This document shows, in pieces, positions 10,441-20,810 of a stretch of DNA of 64,000 nt. The DNA comes from Hahellaceae bacterium (GTDB taxonomy: Bacteria; Pseudomonadota; Gammaproteobacteria; Pseudomonadales; Oleiphilaceae). The notes under the pieces were generated by a model. The model saw only the letters and a list, made by a program, of their open reading frames with translations, made no database searches and was not told the origin of the DNA. Position 1 is the first letter of the stretch. Each line of letters opens with the position of its first letter. The stretch spans positions 682,001-746,000 of the forward strand of contig JACKOB010000002.1 of the NCBI GenBank assembly GCA_024234575.1. The letters are read 5' to 3'. Position numbers and translations under genes: made by a program.

Positions 10441-10554
10441 CAACAGCTTTTGGCGAAAAGAGATAGCGATTAGTGATGTCGGGAAATCAAGCGAATCAGG
10501 ATTCAGGAGCTATACTTTCCTCATCTGTTTCGCAAAGGCATCATTGATCAGGTT

Positions 10555-13242
10555 ATGCGGCAACAACACATTATATTTTCATTTGTTCTGGCATCAGTGG
10601 CAGGGGTTGTTGCCATTCTGTCTGTGCTGTTTATGGCACTTGATGTTATCCAGGGCACCAGCACGCTGCAGTCGGTCAACGCCGTTAACGGTGCGTTGGC
10701 TTCTCAAAAGCAGCGGCTGAATTCGGTTGTCGCCGACAACAGCTGGTGGGATGAAGCCACCACGAACATCTTGCTGCAATACAATCAATCATGGGTCGAC
10801 AGCTACTACAAAAAGGATCAAAGCAGCTCCATTGGTAATACCGGGGCCTTAGCCTATGACCGCCGCCACACACCGCTATTCCACTATCTTTACAACGAGC
10901 CTTTAAACGACAAAGCACTGCAGCACCTAAGCACCATGCTTTCCCCCTTGCTTAAAGAGGCGAGCAGCGCTCCTCTGGATAAATCTATTGCTGTCGCAGG
11001 TTATGTCATGCTGAGCGATAAACTATATATTGCGGCGGTCTCAGCGTTTACGGCAGAATCTGCTGAATTTCTCGAAATTTTACGCCAGAAAAAAGGGTAT
11101 CTGGTCTTGCTACAGGCGCTTGATGAGGGGGTGCTTGCTTCCATCGCTACCAATTTCAACCTGTCCGAAGTGAGTTTTATACCCGGCCCTTTTCACAGCA
11201 GCGACAAACCTTCTGTATCCATTTATGACCCTATTGGTAACACCATTGGCTACATAAGCTGGATGCCGCCAAAAATTACCAGCCAGCTGACAGGCGTGCT
11301 TAGCCTGACGTTGACTATCCTGTTAGTGCTGGTGGCCGCTGGTTGGTTCTTGTTTCGCAAACTGGTCAGACATGTCAACGCGCTTGAAGCCGAACTGCAT
11401 AGCGGCGCAAGGAACACCCGTATTCTGGAAAGCAAAAACCAGACACTGGAAAAAATTGCCTGCGGCGAAACCGTCGAGGCGATTCTTGAGCATCTGGCGC
11501 TTTCCATTGAAACAGTACTTCCGGAAATTCATTGCGCGGTATTTCAGTTTGACCGCAACAGCTCGCGAATTAAAACGATTGTTGCACCCAGCCTTGATAG
11601 CGGTTTCGTGAATGCTTTTAAAAATATCAAGGTGGATGCAAACCTCAGTATCCACGATAAATTTCTTAAAGGTGATTTCTTCAGTATTCCGGCACTTAGA
11701 GACGAGCCGTTTTGGGCAAAATACCTTAATCAATTTAATATCAGCTTTCTAAAAAGTGCCTGGTCAGAGCCCATTCGGGCAAGCTCAGGAGAGCTTATCG
11801 GTGGCTTAATTGTTTACCAGCGCATCGAAGGCGAGCCGGACACGATCCAACGAGAAATTGTGCACTCGAATGCGCATGTGGTGGGCATTGTTTTAGAGCA
11901 TAAAATCAATGCACAAAAGCTGGAGTTTCTTGCCTATTACGACCCTGTTACCAACCTGGTCAACCGACATCTGTTCAGAATACTCATGGATCGGGCGATG
12001 CAAAATCGCAAACGACAAAATTTTTCGATCGCGTTGCTGCATATTGATATCGATCGTTTTAAGCACATCAATGACACCTTGGGTCACGAGGCAGCCGACA
12101 GAATCCTCATCGAGTTAGCCGATAGAATTTCCCTTTGTGTGCGCCAGACCGATACCGTCTCACGTATTGGGGGAGATGAGTTTGCCATTCTAATTACCAA
12201 CCCTGTTGCCGACGAAGGCATCGGCAAAATTGCTGAAAAGGTCGTAACGTCTATTCGTGAGCCTCTACAGAAAGACGGAAAGACCTTTCATATTACCGCC
12301 AGTGTAGGTATCTCGGTTGACAATGATTGCCTTTATAATGCCACCGAGTTATTTAATCGTGCCGAAACTGCAATGCAAATTGCCAAAGAAAGCGGCCGCG
12401 ATCAGTTCCATTTTTATGATGCAGATATGGATCAGATCACGCAGGAAAAACGCCAGCTTGAGCATCAGCTGCGCAGTGCGCTGGATAAAGGTGAGTTTTC
12501 ACTGGTATTCCAGCCTAAAGTGTCGCTGCAGGGCTGGCAAATTACCGGCCTCGAAGCCTTGATACGCTGGCATAATGACACCCTGGGGTTCGTGCCACCG
12601 GACAAATTTATTCCCATTGCCGAAATGAGCGGCCTAATCGTTCCCATCAGTGAATTTGTGGTCAGAGATGCATGTCGTCAGTTATCGATATTGCACAAAG
12701 AAGGCTTCGATGAACTCACTGTTGCCATCAATCTCTCGGCAAAACAATTTCGCGATAACCAGTTGTTGAGCCAATTAAAAAAAGCCACAGATGATTTCAA
12801 CCTCGAACCTTCACACCTCGAACTGGAACTCACCGAAACGATGATTATGGACGACAAGGAACGGGCCAAAATCATTCTTCGGCAACTACAGGAAGCGGGC
12901 TTTGTTATATCTATTGATGATTTTGGCACGGGTTATTCATCGTTAAGTTATTTACAGTACTTCCCCCTTAACAAACTAAAAGTTGACCGCTCTTTTGTTA
13001 TGAACATTCCCGAGAACAGCCATAATATGGCGCTCACCGCGGCAATTGTTGCCCTGGCACAAAAGCTTGACCTCAGCGTCATTGCGGAGGGTGTCGAGAC
13101 GGCCGAGCAAGCCGATTTTCTTATCGAAAATGGCTGTGACGAAGCCCAGGGCTACTTTTACAGCAAACCAACCCCACCTGATGGCCTGATCGAAGGTCTT
13201 ATTGTCTTGCGCCAGCGATTATTTGAAATGAGTAACCGTTAG
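10555..13242 (+). CDS. Membrane c-di-GMP enzyme: CHASE4-GAF-GGDEF-EAL
   Basis: 895 residues. An N-terminal membrane helix (about 5-30) and a second near 245-270 bracket a periplasmic CHASE4-type sensor with the typical DNSWWDEA motif. After the second helix come a GAF-like domain (about 295-455), a GGDEF domain with intact GGDEF and an RQTD inhibitory site, and an EAL domain starting at LEALIRW and containing the metal-binding NLSAKQF, ELTET and DDFGTGYSS motifs. Both catalytic domains look complete, so it could make or degrade c-di-GMP; direction of net activity cannot be read from sequence. Confidence 0.93.
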   Translation: MRQQHIIFSFVLASVAGVVAILSVLFMALDVIQGTSTLQSVNAVNGALASQKQRLNSVVADNSWWDEATTNILLQYNQSWVDSYYKKDQSSSIGNTGALAYDRRHTPLFHYLYNEPLNDKALQHLSTMLSPLLKEASSAPLDKSIAVAGYVMLSDKLYIAAVSAFTAESAEFLEILRQKKGYLVLLQALDEGVLASIATNFNLSEVSFIPGPFHSSDKPSVSIYDPIGNTIGYISWMPPKITSQLTGVLSLTLTILLVLVAAGWFLFRKLVRHVNALEAELHSGARNTRILESKNQTLEKIACGETVEAILEHLALSIETVLPEIHCAVFQFDRNSSRIKTIVAPSLDSGFVNAFKNIKVDANLSIHDKFLKGDFFSIPALRDEPFWAKYLNQFNISFLKSAWSEPIRASSGELIGGLIVYQRIEGEPDTIQREIVHSNAHVVGIVLEHKINAQKLEFLAYYDPVTNLVNRHLFRILMDRAMQNRKRQNFSIALLHIDIDRFKHINDTLGHEAADRILIELADRISLCVRQTDTVSRIGGDEFAILITNPVADEGIGKIAEKVVTSIREPLQKDGKTFHITASVGISVDNDCLYNATELFNRAETAMQIAKESGRDQFHFYDADMDQITQEKRQLEHQLRSALDKGEFSLVFQPKVSLQGWQITGLEALIRWHNDTLGFVPPDKFIPIAEMSGLIVPISEFVVRDACRQLSILHKEGFDELTVAINLSAKQFRDNQLLSQLKKATDDFNLEPSHLELELTETMIMDDKERAKIILRQLQEAGFVISIDDFGTGYSSLSYLQYFPLNKLKVDRSFVMNIPENSHNMALTAAIVALAQKLDLSVIAEGVETAEQADFLIENGCDEAQGYFYSKPTPPDGLIEGLIVLRQRLFEMSNR

Positions 13243-13367
13243 CGGCCAGAGACACATTCAGCATCGACTAAACACCGAGGTTTTAGTTATCATAGGCGCG
13301 GCTAATGTTGCGCTGATGGTCTGTATCAGGAGCAGCTCTGTAAAACACACCGGGAAATGGTTACTAC

Positions 13368-15413
13368 ATGTTAAATCTGGACGCTCTGCAACAACTGAAA
13401 CAGCTCAAACAGGAAATTCACTCGAACCGTAACCTGGCCACCGGCACGGTAAAAGGCACCACCTCTAAATTTGGCTTTGTAACCCTGGCAGAAACCGGTA
13501 AAGATGTATTTCTGTCTCCCGATGAAATGCTAAAAGTATTTCCCGGAGACGAAATCGAAGTAGAGATTTTCAGTGACAGCAAGAAAAAAGACTATGCCGT
13601 CGTATTAAAGCTGATTCGCTCAGAGTTAAAAGTATTTACTGGTGAATTTAAAGTTAAAAATAAAGCCTGCTTCGCCGAACCGGATATCAATGGCATGAGT
13701 CGCTGGCTATTTATACCGCCTAATAAAACCAAAGGCTGTAAAGAAGGCGACCTGATCAAGTGCAAAGTGACACAACACCCGCTTAAAACCGGCAAACCAC
13801 AAGTCGAAGTGCTTGAAGTGCTTGGTAAAACCTCTAAACCTTTTATCGAACGCGAATACACTATCGCCAAGTACGATTTACCCGTGCACTGGTCGAAAAA
13901 AATCAATGAATTACTAACCCAACTGCCCGAAAAAGTGCATTGGGAAGCCAGCAAGCGCCAGGACCTGCGTCAACTGCCTTTTGTCACGATTGATTCTGCC
14001 TCCACGCAAGATATGGATGATGCTCTCTATGCCGAACAAACAGAAAACGGCTGGAAAGTGCTTATTGCCATCGCCGATCCTACCGAATTTATTGCCCCGG
14101 GTTCCGCTATCGAAAAAGAAGCCTTTAACCGAGGCACCAGCGTTTACTACCCTGGTCAGGTTATTTCCATGCTGCCAGAAGAAATCGCCAACAAGTTAAG
14201 CTCGCTGGTTGAGGGTGAAGACAGACTGGCAATTATTTGTGACATGGATATCGACAATGAAGGCAATATTCGCAGCTATCAGCTCACTGAAGGCGTGATT
14301 CACTCGCAAGCCAAACTGAGTTACGAAGCTGTTGCAGACTATCTCGAAAACAGCCGACCACTGCTTAAGAACACCCTCTCTGAATCACCCGAAACCGTAT
14401 CTGAAGAGATCGCTGCCGGTGTTTCTCGACTGGCACAGGTTTTCGCGTTACTCAACCAGTGGCGGTATAAGAACGCACTCATTAATGACGAGCGCCCGGA
14501 TTATCGCACCCGTCTTAACGACAAAGGCAAGATAGATAAAATTATTGTAGTCAAACCAAACATTGCCCACAAAATCGTTGAGGAATGCATGATTGCAGCC
14601 AACCGTTGCGCCGCAGACTTCATGGCCAACACCATTGGCTCTGGCTTGTTTATAACGCACCGGGGAATACGCAAAGAGCGACTCGAATCGATTGGCAAAA
14701 TCATCGAACAAGATATCGTGCCGCAACATGGCGCCGATGCAATCACCGATAAACCAGATACGCTGGAAGGCTTTAAGAATCTGCTGCAACTGGCAGAAAG
14801 AACCCAGGCAAGCGTTTCACTACGCACCGCGATCAGCCGACAACTTGAGCGCAGTATACTGTCAGAAAAAGCCGAGCCTCACTGTGGTATGGGCCTGCCG
14901 TTATACACCAACTTCACATCACCAATTCGTAAATTTAACGATTTTTATGTACACCGGCTGATTAAGAACAAAATCAATGGCGCGCCTTACCATCAACTGA
15001 CGTCAGAGAACATCACCGCGTTACAAAATCGTCAGATGACTTCCCGACAGGCCGCGAATGAAACTGAGAACTGGCTGAAATGGCAATACATGGAACCCCT
15101 GGCAGATCAGACCTTTCAGGGTGTGATCCAGCGCAGCAACTCTGCCGGATTCTTCGTTAAACTTACCGATAACGGTATTGAAGGCTTTGTTTCAACCAAA
15201 GATATGCCTGAAAAATACAGTTTTGATCAGGTTTACATGACGCTGAAAAGCAAATCCCGAACCTTTACGCTCGACCAGGTACTTACGGTTAAGTGCGGTC
15301 GAGTCGACAAGAAACGGCATCAGATTATTTTCGACATCGTCGAAGAAGCCAAGCCTGATGAGGTCGTTTCTAATGAAAGCCCTGCGCAGGAAAATACTGT
15401 GCCACAGAGCTAG
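13368..15413 (+). CDS. rnb: Exoribonuclease II
   Basis: 681 residues. Cold-shock-like RNA-binding segments fill the first 200 residues, followed by the RNB catalytic domain and a C-terminal S1 domain (about 585-660). The catalytic aspartates are in TIDSASTQDMDDALYAE (Asp209, 215, 217 and 218), matching the E. coli RNase II quartet. It degrades RNA processively 3' to 5' in the cytoplasm. Its overall alignment, including the ERPDYR and TSPIRKF motifs, is closer to RNase II than to RNase R, which is longer. The C-terminal tail is slightly extended and acidic. Confidence 0.9.
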   Translation: MLNLDALQQLKQLKQEIHSNRNLATGTVKGTTSKFGFVTLAETGKDVFLSPDEMLKVFPGDEIEVEIFSDSKKKDYAVVLKLIRSELKVFTGEFKVKNKACFAEPDINGMSRWLFIPPNKTKGCKEGDLIKCKVTQHPLKTGKPQVEVLEVLGKTSKPFIEREYTIAKYDLPVHWSKKINELLTQLPEKVHWEASKRQDLRQLPFVTIDSASTQDMDDALYAEQTENGWKVLIAIADPTEFIAPGSAIEKEAFNRGTSVYYPGQVISMLPEEIANKLSSLVEGEDRLAIICDMDIDNEGNIRSYQLTEGVIHSQAKLSYEAVADYLENSRPLLKNTLSESPETVSEEIAAGVSRLAQVFALLNQWRYKNALINDERPDYRTRLNDKGKIDKIIVVKPNIAHKIVEECMIAANRCAADFMANTIGSGLFITHRGIRKERLESIGKIIEQDIVPQHGADAITDKPDTLEGFKNLLQLAERTQASVSLRTAISRQLERSILSEKAEPHCGMGLPLYTNFTSPIRKFNDFYVHRLIKNKINGAPYHQLTSENITALQNRQMTSRQAANETENWLKWQYMEPLADQTFQGVIQRSNSAGFFVKLTDNGIEGFVSTKDMPEKYSFDQVYMTLKSKSRTFTLDQVLTVKCGRVDKKRHQIIFDIVEEAKPDEVVSNESPAQENTVPQS

Positions 15414-15512
15414 TCAAACCCAAACCTGGGAAGCGTTGATACGTTCGCCTGCGCGAACAATCAACGGTGCCCTAAATAAAAATAACGATTAACTGCTCCT
15501 GCGAGATAAATT

Positions 15513-15995
15513 ATGGAAGTTAAAGCCAAGCATTTTTACGATGCAAGTGTCGATGCCGTGTTCGCATGCTTCGGCAATGCAGAAAAAATAACCGCAAAAC
15601 TAGAGGCCCTGGGCGCAAGAAATATTGATGTCAGTCGTTGTGATCTCACAGCAGATTCACTTGAAATAGACATCACCCGGGAAGTGCCAACCGATGCGCC
15701 GGGTATGATGAAGAAGTTTCTCAGCGACTGGAACTCAGTACATCAAACTGAAACCTGGACCGGCAAACCAGGCGAACACTTTTCAGGCACGTTTAATATC
15801 GAATTGCACGGTGTTCCGGTAACGATTAAAGGCACCTGTGAGTTGACCCCAACCAGCACTGGTTCAGTCAATGATGTCACCGTGACGGTTGAGTGTGGCA
15901 TACCTCTGGTAGGTAAAAAACTGGCTGAGTTTGTCGCCCACAACTGCCAGGAGTCGATGGAGAAAGAATACCAGCTAATTAAAAAAGCGGTTTAA
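15513..15995 (+). CDS. DUF2505 protein
   Basis: 160 residues matching the DUF2505 family, which has an SRPBCC/START-like fold that usually binds hydrophobic ligands; function is unknown. The typical N-terminus (VKAKHFYDASVDAVF) and the C-terminal helix ending EKEYQLIKKAV are present. No signal peptide. The stop codon lies within the stem of a strong terminator. A second, diverged DUF2505-type gene lies at 21795-22313. Confidence 0.85.
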   Translation: MEVKAKHFYDASVDAVFACFGNAEKITAKLEALGARNIDVSRCDLTADSLEIDITREVPTDAPGMMKKFLSDWNSVHQTETWTGKPGEHFSGTFNIELHGVPVTIKGTCELTPTSTGSVNDVTVTVECGIPLVGKKLAEFVAHNCQESMEKEYQLIKKAV

Positions 15996-16013
15996 CAAAA
16001 AAACCGCCTTTTT
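15982..16013. terminator. Strong, probably bidirectional terminator
   Basis: AAAAAGCGGTTT and AAACCGCCTTTTT form a stem separated by a short A-rich loop. A-run and T-run on the two sides allow termination in either direction, fitting the convergent DUF2505 and SDR genes. The DUF2505 stop codon is inside the loop side of the stem. Confidence 0.85.
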
Positions 16014-16037
16014 AGAATTACAAAGGGGCTGTGCCGT

Positions 16038-16895
16038 CTAGTGTCGCAGCCCTTTTCTTCTTTTTTGTTCCTGCAGCCCTTTTTTACGCAGTATATTCGC
16101 CAGAATAAACGAAGATTGCGGCACCAGATTACCCACTTTGGCCAACCAGCCACGATAGCGGGGCAAGATCAGCTCCATCGGCCGATGCACTAACACCTCG
16201 TTAAATATGGCATTGGCAACCTCGTCGACTGTTAAAGACTTATTCCCCGAAAAGGTTAACGCAGCCTCTTCATAATCTTCCTGCAGCGTTAGCATAGGCG
16301 TCTGAATAGCATCCGGGCAGATAACAGTGACCGCCACACCAGATGACTTTAACTCTTGCGCCAGCGACAAACTAAAGGCCCTAACAGCAAATTTAGACGC
16401 ACTATACAAGCCTATCCCCGGCACAGCAGCCAGCCCAGCCAGAGAGGCGATATTGATAATATGGCCATAACCCTGCTTACGCATTTGAGCGCCTGCCAGC
16501 TGGCTGCCAAAAATTACCCCTTTTACATTAATATCCATGTGCCGGTGTACTTCTTCACTGGAAGCATCGCATAAATTACCCGGTTTTAAATAACCAGCAA
16601 CATTAAGTATCACATCCAGCCGGGAAAATTGCTGCAATACATCAGCAAATAGCGCTTCCCACGCTTGCGATTGACTCACATCCAGTGTTTTTAATAATAG
16701 TTTTCCGCTGGTGAGTTCGGCACATTTTCCAAACGACTCGTCCAAGCCTGCGCTATTGATGTCAGTGGCAATCACGGTGTAACCACGCGCCAAAAAGTCT
16801 CGCGTTAATTTCTGACCAAGCCCGCTGGCAGAACCTGTTAAAAGCGCAACGGAGCAATTTTGCTGTACGTTTTTACGCCCCTCATTCGAATTCAT
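16038..16895 (-). CDS. Short-chain dehydrogenase/reductase (SDR)
   Basis: 285 residues. The cofactor motif is TGSASGLG, the NNAG-equivalent reads NVAG, and the active site is Ser-x12-Tyr-x3-Lys with YSASKFA. A C-terminal extension after residue 240 is basic, ending QKRRKGLRH, and is typical of the classical SDRs that act on lipid or steroid-like substrates, but the substrate is not evident. Start at the ATG at 16895, nine bases after AAGGAG; a GTG three bases upstream is an alternative. It is a single-gene unit. Confidence 0.88.
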   Translation of the reverse strand: MNSNEGRKNVQQNCSVALLTGSASGLGQKLTRDFLARGYTVIATDINSAGLDESFGKCAELTSGKLLLKTLDVSQSQAWEALFADVLQQFSRLDVILNVAGYLKPGNLCDASSEEVHRHMDINVKGVIFGSQLAGAQMRKQGYGHIINIASLAGLAAVPGIGLYSASKFAVRAFSLSLAQELKSSGVAVTVICPDAIQTPMLTLQEDYEEAALTFSGNKSLTVDEVANAIFNEVLVHRPMELILPRYRGWLAKVGNLVPQSSFILANILRKKGLQEQKRRKGLRH

Positions 16896-17110
16896 CACAT
16901 TTTTCTCCTTATTTTAATGAATCATAATTCATCTATTCTCCACAGCTTTGCCATAAGGTCAAGCGTCGCTAGCAAGCACCTGACTCACCATGAGAGAAAA
17001 ACAAAATTGCATCTGACACAAACTGATCTAAATTTAGACATAAGTATTAGCTTTTATTGATAAGCGTAAAAATGAGCATCGCGATTTAACACTAACGATT
17101 GATACAGGCC

Positions 17111-18637
17111 ATGGGCATGAAAAACTCCATCAGTTTCAAATTTAACCTGCTAACCAGCATTATGGTTATCGTTATTTTGCTAGGCTTTGGTGCCTACAAC
17201 CATTCGGCAACAGAAACAGCACTCAGCCGTCAGTTAAACAAGCAAGTTAATGCGGTTATTCACCGTCTGCAAACCAGCGTACCGAGCACCTTGTGGAACT
17301 TTGAAACAGAGCAGCTGAAAAGTATTGTTGAGTCAGAGGCTAGTAACGACTCGGTTAAAGGTATTTTTATCTACGATGATAAAAACCTGGTACTCGGCAG
17401 AATAAAATCTGATACCGGCGCGATTACAGAGTCAAAGCTTCCCGAAAAGCTTGAGTCTTTGCGCGAAGAAAAGCTCACTTATGAAGAAAACGGCAAAATT
17501 AATACGGTCGGCCGTATTGTTCTGCTGGTCGATCATAGCGTTATTGACCAGTTACTACAGGAGTCATTGGTTAGACTCATCCTGCAAACGGTGGTGATGG
17601 TTGTCGGCCTGATTGGCGTCATCAGCATTCTGATGAAGTCTGTGGTGGCGCGCCCTATCGAGCGCATTATTTCTGCATTGGAAGATATTGCTCGTGGTGA
17701 AGGTGACCTCACCCGCCGCTTGCGTGCGGATACGAATGATGAAATTGGCACCCTGGCGAACGTTTTCAATCAGTTCGTCGAAAAAATACAGTCCCTGATT
17801 GGCCGCATCCAACAAAGTGTGGCACAAATGTCTGACGCCACCAGTGAGATGTCCCACATCGCCCGCGGCTCGAGTCAGGCAGTCGACGAACAGCGGATCG
17901 AAACAGACCAGGTGGCAACCGCCATGAACGAACTCAATGCCACCGCACACGAAGTTGCACAAAATGCGGTACAGGCTGCCTCTGCTGCAGAAAAAGCCGA
18001 CGATACCGGGCAAATGGCACGGGAAATCGTACGCAATGCCATTACATCCATTCACCAATTGGCAAAAGACATCGACAGCAGCTCGCATGTTATTTCCGAT
18101 CTCGAAAAAGAAGTGACCAACATCACCTCGGTGCTGGATGTGATTCGCGGTATTGCCGAACAAACTAACTTGCTGGCATTGAATGCGGCAATCGAAGCCG
18201 CCCGTGCCGGAGAACAAGGCAGAGGTTTCGCCGTGGTCGCCGATGAAGTCAGAACGCTGGCCAGCAAAACACAATCAAGCACCGAAGAAATACAGGAAAT
18301 GATCCGACGCTTGCAAAATGGCACTAACAAAGCCGTATCGGTAATGCAAAGCAGCAAGAGCAGCGGTGAAGCCACTGTTGAGATGGCCAACAAAGCAGAC
18401 ACGGCACTGAATGATATTGCCGCAGCGATTTCAATGATCAGCGAAATGAACACGCAGATCGCCAGTGCCGCCGAAGAACAAACCTCCGTCACCGACGATA
18501 TTAACCGCAGCCTCACACGTATTGTAGAAATCGCCGACGGCTCGGCAGATGGTGCACGCAGAGCTGAAAACGCCAGTGAGCAATTAGCTAATCTTGGCCA
18601 TTCATTAAGCGATCAGGTGAAGCAGTTTAAGATTTAG
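17111..18637 (+). CDS. Methyl-accepting chemotaxis protein
   Basis: About 508 residues from the ATG at 17111. One membrane helix near the N-terminus (about 9-32), a roughly 120-residue periplasmic sensor, a second helix (about 157-180), a HAMP domain (EDIARGEGDLTRRL) and a methyl-accepting signalling domain whose hairpin tip reads EQTNLLALNAAIEAARAGEQ. It should relay a chemical signal to CheA/CheW; no che genes lie nearby. The ligand is unknown. An ATG six bases further on is an alternative start. Confidence 0.95.
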   Translation: MGMKNSISFKFNLLTSIMVIVILLGFGAYNHSATETALSRQLNKQVNAVIHRLQTSVPSTLWNFETEQLKSIVESEASNDSVKGIFIYDDKNLVLGRIKSDTGAITESKLPEKLESLREEKLTYEENGKINTVGRIVLLVDHSVIDQLLQESLVRLILQTVVMVVGLIGVISILMKSVVARPIERIISALEDIARGEGDLTRRLRADTNDEIGTLANVFNQFVEKIQSLIGRIQQSVAQMSDATSEMSHIARGSSQAVDEQRIETDQVATAMNELNATAHEVAQNAVQAASAAEKADDTGQMAREIVRNAITSIHQLAKDIDSSSHVISDLEKEVTNITSVLDVIRGIAEQTNLLALNAAIEAARAGEQGRGFAVVADEVRTLASKTQSSTEEIQEMIRRLQNGTNKAVSVMQSSKSSGEATVEMANKADTALNDIAAAISMISEMNTQIASAAEEQTSVTDDINRSLTRIVEIADGSADGARRAENASEQLANLGHSLSDQVKQFKI

Positions 18638-18671
18638 TCCATTAGGTAACGCTGTTTCAGAGTAAAATTGC

Positions 18672-18710
18672 TGGGGTTAACGGGTGTGGCAACTCAACCG
18701 TTAATCCCCA
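18672..18710. terminator. Hairpin between convergent chemoreceptor and DUF1439 genes
   Basis: GGGGTTAACGG pairs with CCGTTAATCCCC with a single bulged T, around a loop of about 14 bases. It lies between the two convergent stop codons and overlaps the end of the reverse-strand gene. There is no T-run, so Rho-independent termination is uncertain. Confidence 0.45.
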
Positions 18711-19335
18711 ACTCTAAAATCACTTCCCCTTCACCTAAATGAATTGCCCGTAGTACACGCTTTAAGGCGCGCTGACTACGGCTGTCTTCTTCCAGGCGAT
18801 AGACGGGCAAGCGGTCGAGATATTTCGTGAGTAGTTCGTTGACGACACCGGCAACATTACGCACCAGCGCGTCCGGCAGACCTTTAACACGCATCTGGGC
18901 AACGCGGGGGTCAATCAGATAGACCGTACCCAGAGCCGCATCAAAATTCAGCCCCATCGAGATATCCAGCACCCCATGAAAAACACGTGCTTGCGCGTCG
19001 CTGAGGTAAACGTGGATATCCAGTCCCAGATTGAAGCGATCATCCACGGCATGAATGTCGAGGCGCGGGTTATCGATTAATACTTCAAAGAATAATAAAT
19101 ACTGCTTTCGAAAGGGCAGTTTCTGCGACAGTCGGGCAAGAATCTGCTTTTCGCTGATGCTAATGGTGGGCCGCGCAATGCGCCCGATTCTGTGCAGACC
19201 CGGAATCTTGCTCAGCGAGACCAGGCCATCGATACTGCGCAGCTTTATTTTTTTCCAACGACTGTTGAGATCGTATTTATCAATCAGCTTGGTACTGGAT
19301 TTGCGCCAGGCGTTACTTCCTTTTTTACGCCGCAT
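18694..19335 (-). CDS. DUF1439-like protein
   Basis: 213 residues. The body (ISEKQILARLSQKLPF ... PRLDIHAVDDRFNLGLDIHV) matches the pattern of DUF1439 proteins such as the E. coli lipoprotein YceB, which have a BPI-like beta-sheet fold. Unlike YceB there is no signal peptide or lipobox; the N-terminus is instead very basic (MRRKKGSNAWRKSS). Function is unknown. The nearest genes give no clear functional context. Confidence 0.7.
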   Translation of the reverse strand: MRRKKGSNAWRKSSTKLIDKYDLNSRWKKIKLRSIDGLVSLSKIPGLHRIGRIARPTISISEKQILARLSQKLPFRKQYLLFFEVLIDNPRLDIHAVDDRFNLGLDIHVYLSDAQARVFHGVLDISMGLNFDAALGTVYLIDPRVAQMRVKGLPDALVRNVAGVVNELLTKYLDRLPVYRLEEDSRSQRALKRVLRAIHLGEGEVILELGING

Positions 19336-19433
19336 AAACCATCCTCATAAAATACCCGATAAAGGCAAAAACATTTATGACTGTAGCTTAGCGGCAAATC
19401 AACGCGGGGGCGAGTGCTAAAGCAGTTAAGCGC

Positions 19434-20546
19434 TCATTGCTTACGCACAGAGCCATACTGTAGCTGCCCAAATGAGAATGATGGCGCCAGCCCCGGAAAC
19501 CCCCAATAGTAAGTGAGTTCGGAAGACGGCACAAAATTGAAAAAATCCGGATTTGCCTTGGCAGGCCCGGCAATTGTTTTTTCCATCACCATCGAGATGT
19601 ATTGATCGATGCTGCTCTCTTGGGTGTTGCCGTTTAATATTACTTCCATGCCGGTTTGCCTGGCATACTCCCGCACCCCAGGGATTTTAGAGCAGCGCGG
19701 CGAGTAGCTGTCGGCTGCTACGCCGTTTTCACTGGTCACCAGCAAACCGTCATCTGTATGTGCTACCAGTGAATGATTACCTTCGGTATGACCGGGCGTT
19801 TGCACTAACGCCACGCTGTTGCCCAGCATCACACTGCTATCCAGTAACACAACCTTCTCGGCTGGCACCCCCTCAATACCATGAGGACAGTACCACTCTG
19901 CCTGCGGCGGCAGCAACGCCCGGGTAGATTCCCACTCTTGCTGCATCACCAGCAATCGGGCATTGGGAAAATAGGCAGGAATATCTTTCGTTCCCAACCA
20001 GCGGCGAATATCCTGCGTGTGCAGGTGATCAAAAGAAATGTAGTCGACATCTTCAGGCTCAATACCCGCCAACGTAAGTGCCGACTCAACGTCGTTGTAT
20101 ATCGGCGCTAAAAACTTACCAACGATCGGGCTTAGCGGGCCAACACGATCGACCAGGCGTTTAAAAAATGGGGTTTCTCGATTACCTTCGATGTCTGAAG
20201 GTGAAAACAGCAGCGTTTTTAACCCATCATCTGCCATAAACTGGACAACAAATACACGATTGAGAATATGCATATAGGGGGTAGTAACTTTCGCAGCATT
20301 GTACAGACCATAACGTACAGGATAAGGGGCTCTAATCAAATCGATGGACCGATAGTAAGTAACGCGGCTATCAAGGTTCAGCATATGATCGCGAAATTTC
20401 AAGGCGCTTTGCCGCACTGTTTCGAGCCGAGTTAGCGGATGCATACTCTGACGCGCTGCTTCAAAGTGGCTGATTTTTCGGATACCAAAGGCATCCAGCT
20501 GTTCTTGGGTAGCGGCTGGGGTGGCATAGTCGACTCGGGCATTCAT
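19434..20546 (-). CDS. Metallo-beta-lactamase-fold hydrolase
   Basis: 370 residues. The metal-binding signature is present in altered form as DHLHTQD (HxHxxD), followed by the second-site motif GHTEGNHS and the conserved DSYSPRCSK segment. The family includes lactonases and esterases, but the extended N-terminus of about 130 residues and the intervening sequence do not match any that I can name. No signal peptide, so it is probably cytoplasmic. It is monocistronic as far as can be seen. Confidence 0.8.
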   Translation of the reverse strand: MNARVDYATPAATQEQLDAFGIRKISHFEAARQSMHPLTRLETVRQSALKFRDHMLNLDSRVTYYRSIDLIRAPYPVRYGLYNAAKVTTPYMHILNRVFVVQFMADDGLKTLLFSPSDIEGNRETPFFKRLVDRVGPLSPIVGKFLAPIYNDVESALTLAGIEPEDVDYISFDHLHTQDIRRWLGTKDIPAYFPNARLLVMQQEWESTRALLPPQAEWYCPHGIEGVPAEKVVLLDSSVMLGNSVALVQTPGHTEGNHSLVAHTDDGLLVTSENGVAADSYSPRCSKIPGVREYARQTGMEVILNGNTQESSIDQYISMVMEKTIAGPAKANPDFFNFVPSSELTYYWGFPGLAPSFSFGQLQYGSVRKQ

Positions 20547-20810
20547 AGCTTTCTCATCCTGATTATTGTTATTGATAGCTTTAATGAACCTGCATTCACT
20601 TATGAGTTATTAAACCAGTAAGTGGATTTTAGGTCAATACAGCCAGCACAATGCTTATCCCTGCCACATAGCGAACGATTGAAACAAGCTGACATTTAGT
20701 GAAAGCCCATGAATCACACAGAGAGCACTCACCTTCTATTTCCTAAAGTTATCGCCACGCTTGCCGATCCTTTAATAGGATGAACTTTATTTTCCGAAGC
20801 TGAGGTAATT

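Noticed and set aside
17564..18274. A 236-codon frame antisense to the chemoreceptor
   Set aside because: It overlaps conserved chemoreceptor signalling sequence on the other strand and resembles no family; it is a shadow of G+C-rich codon use.
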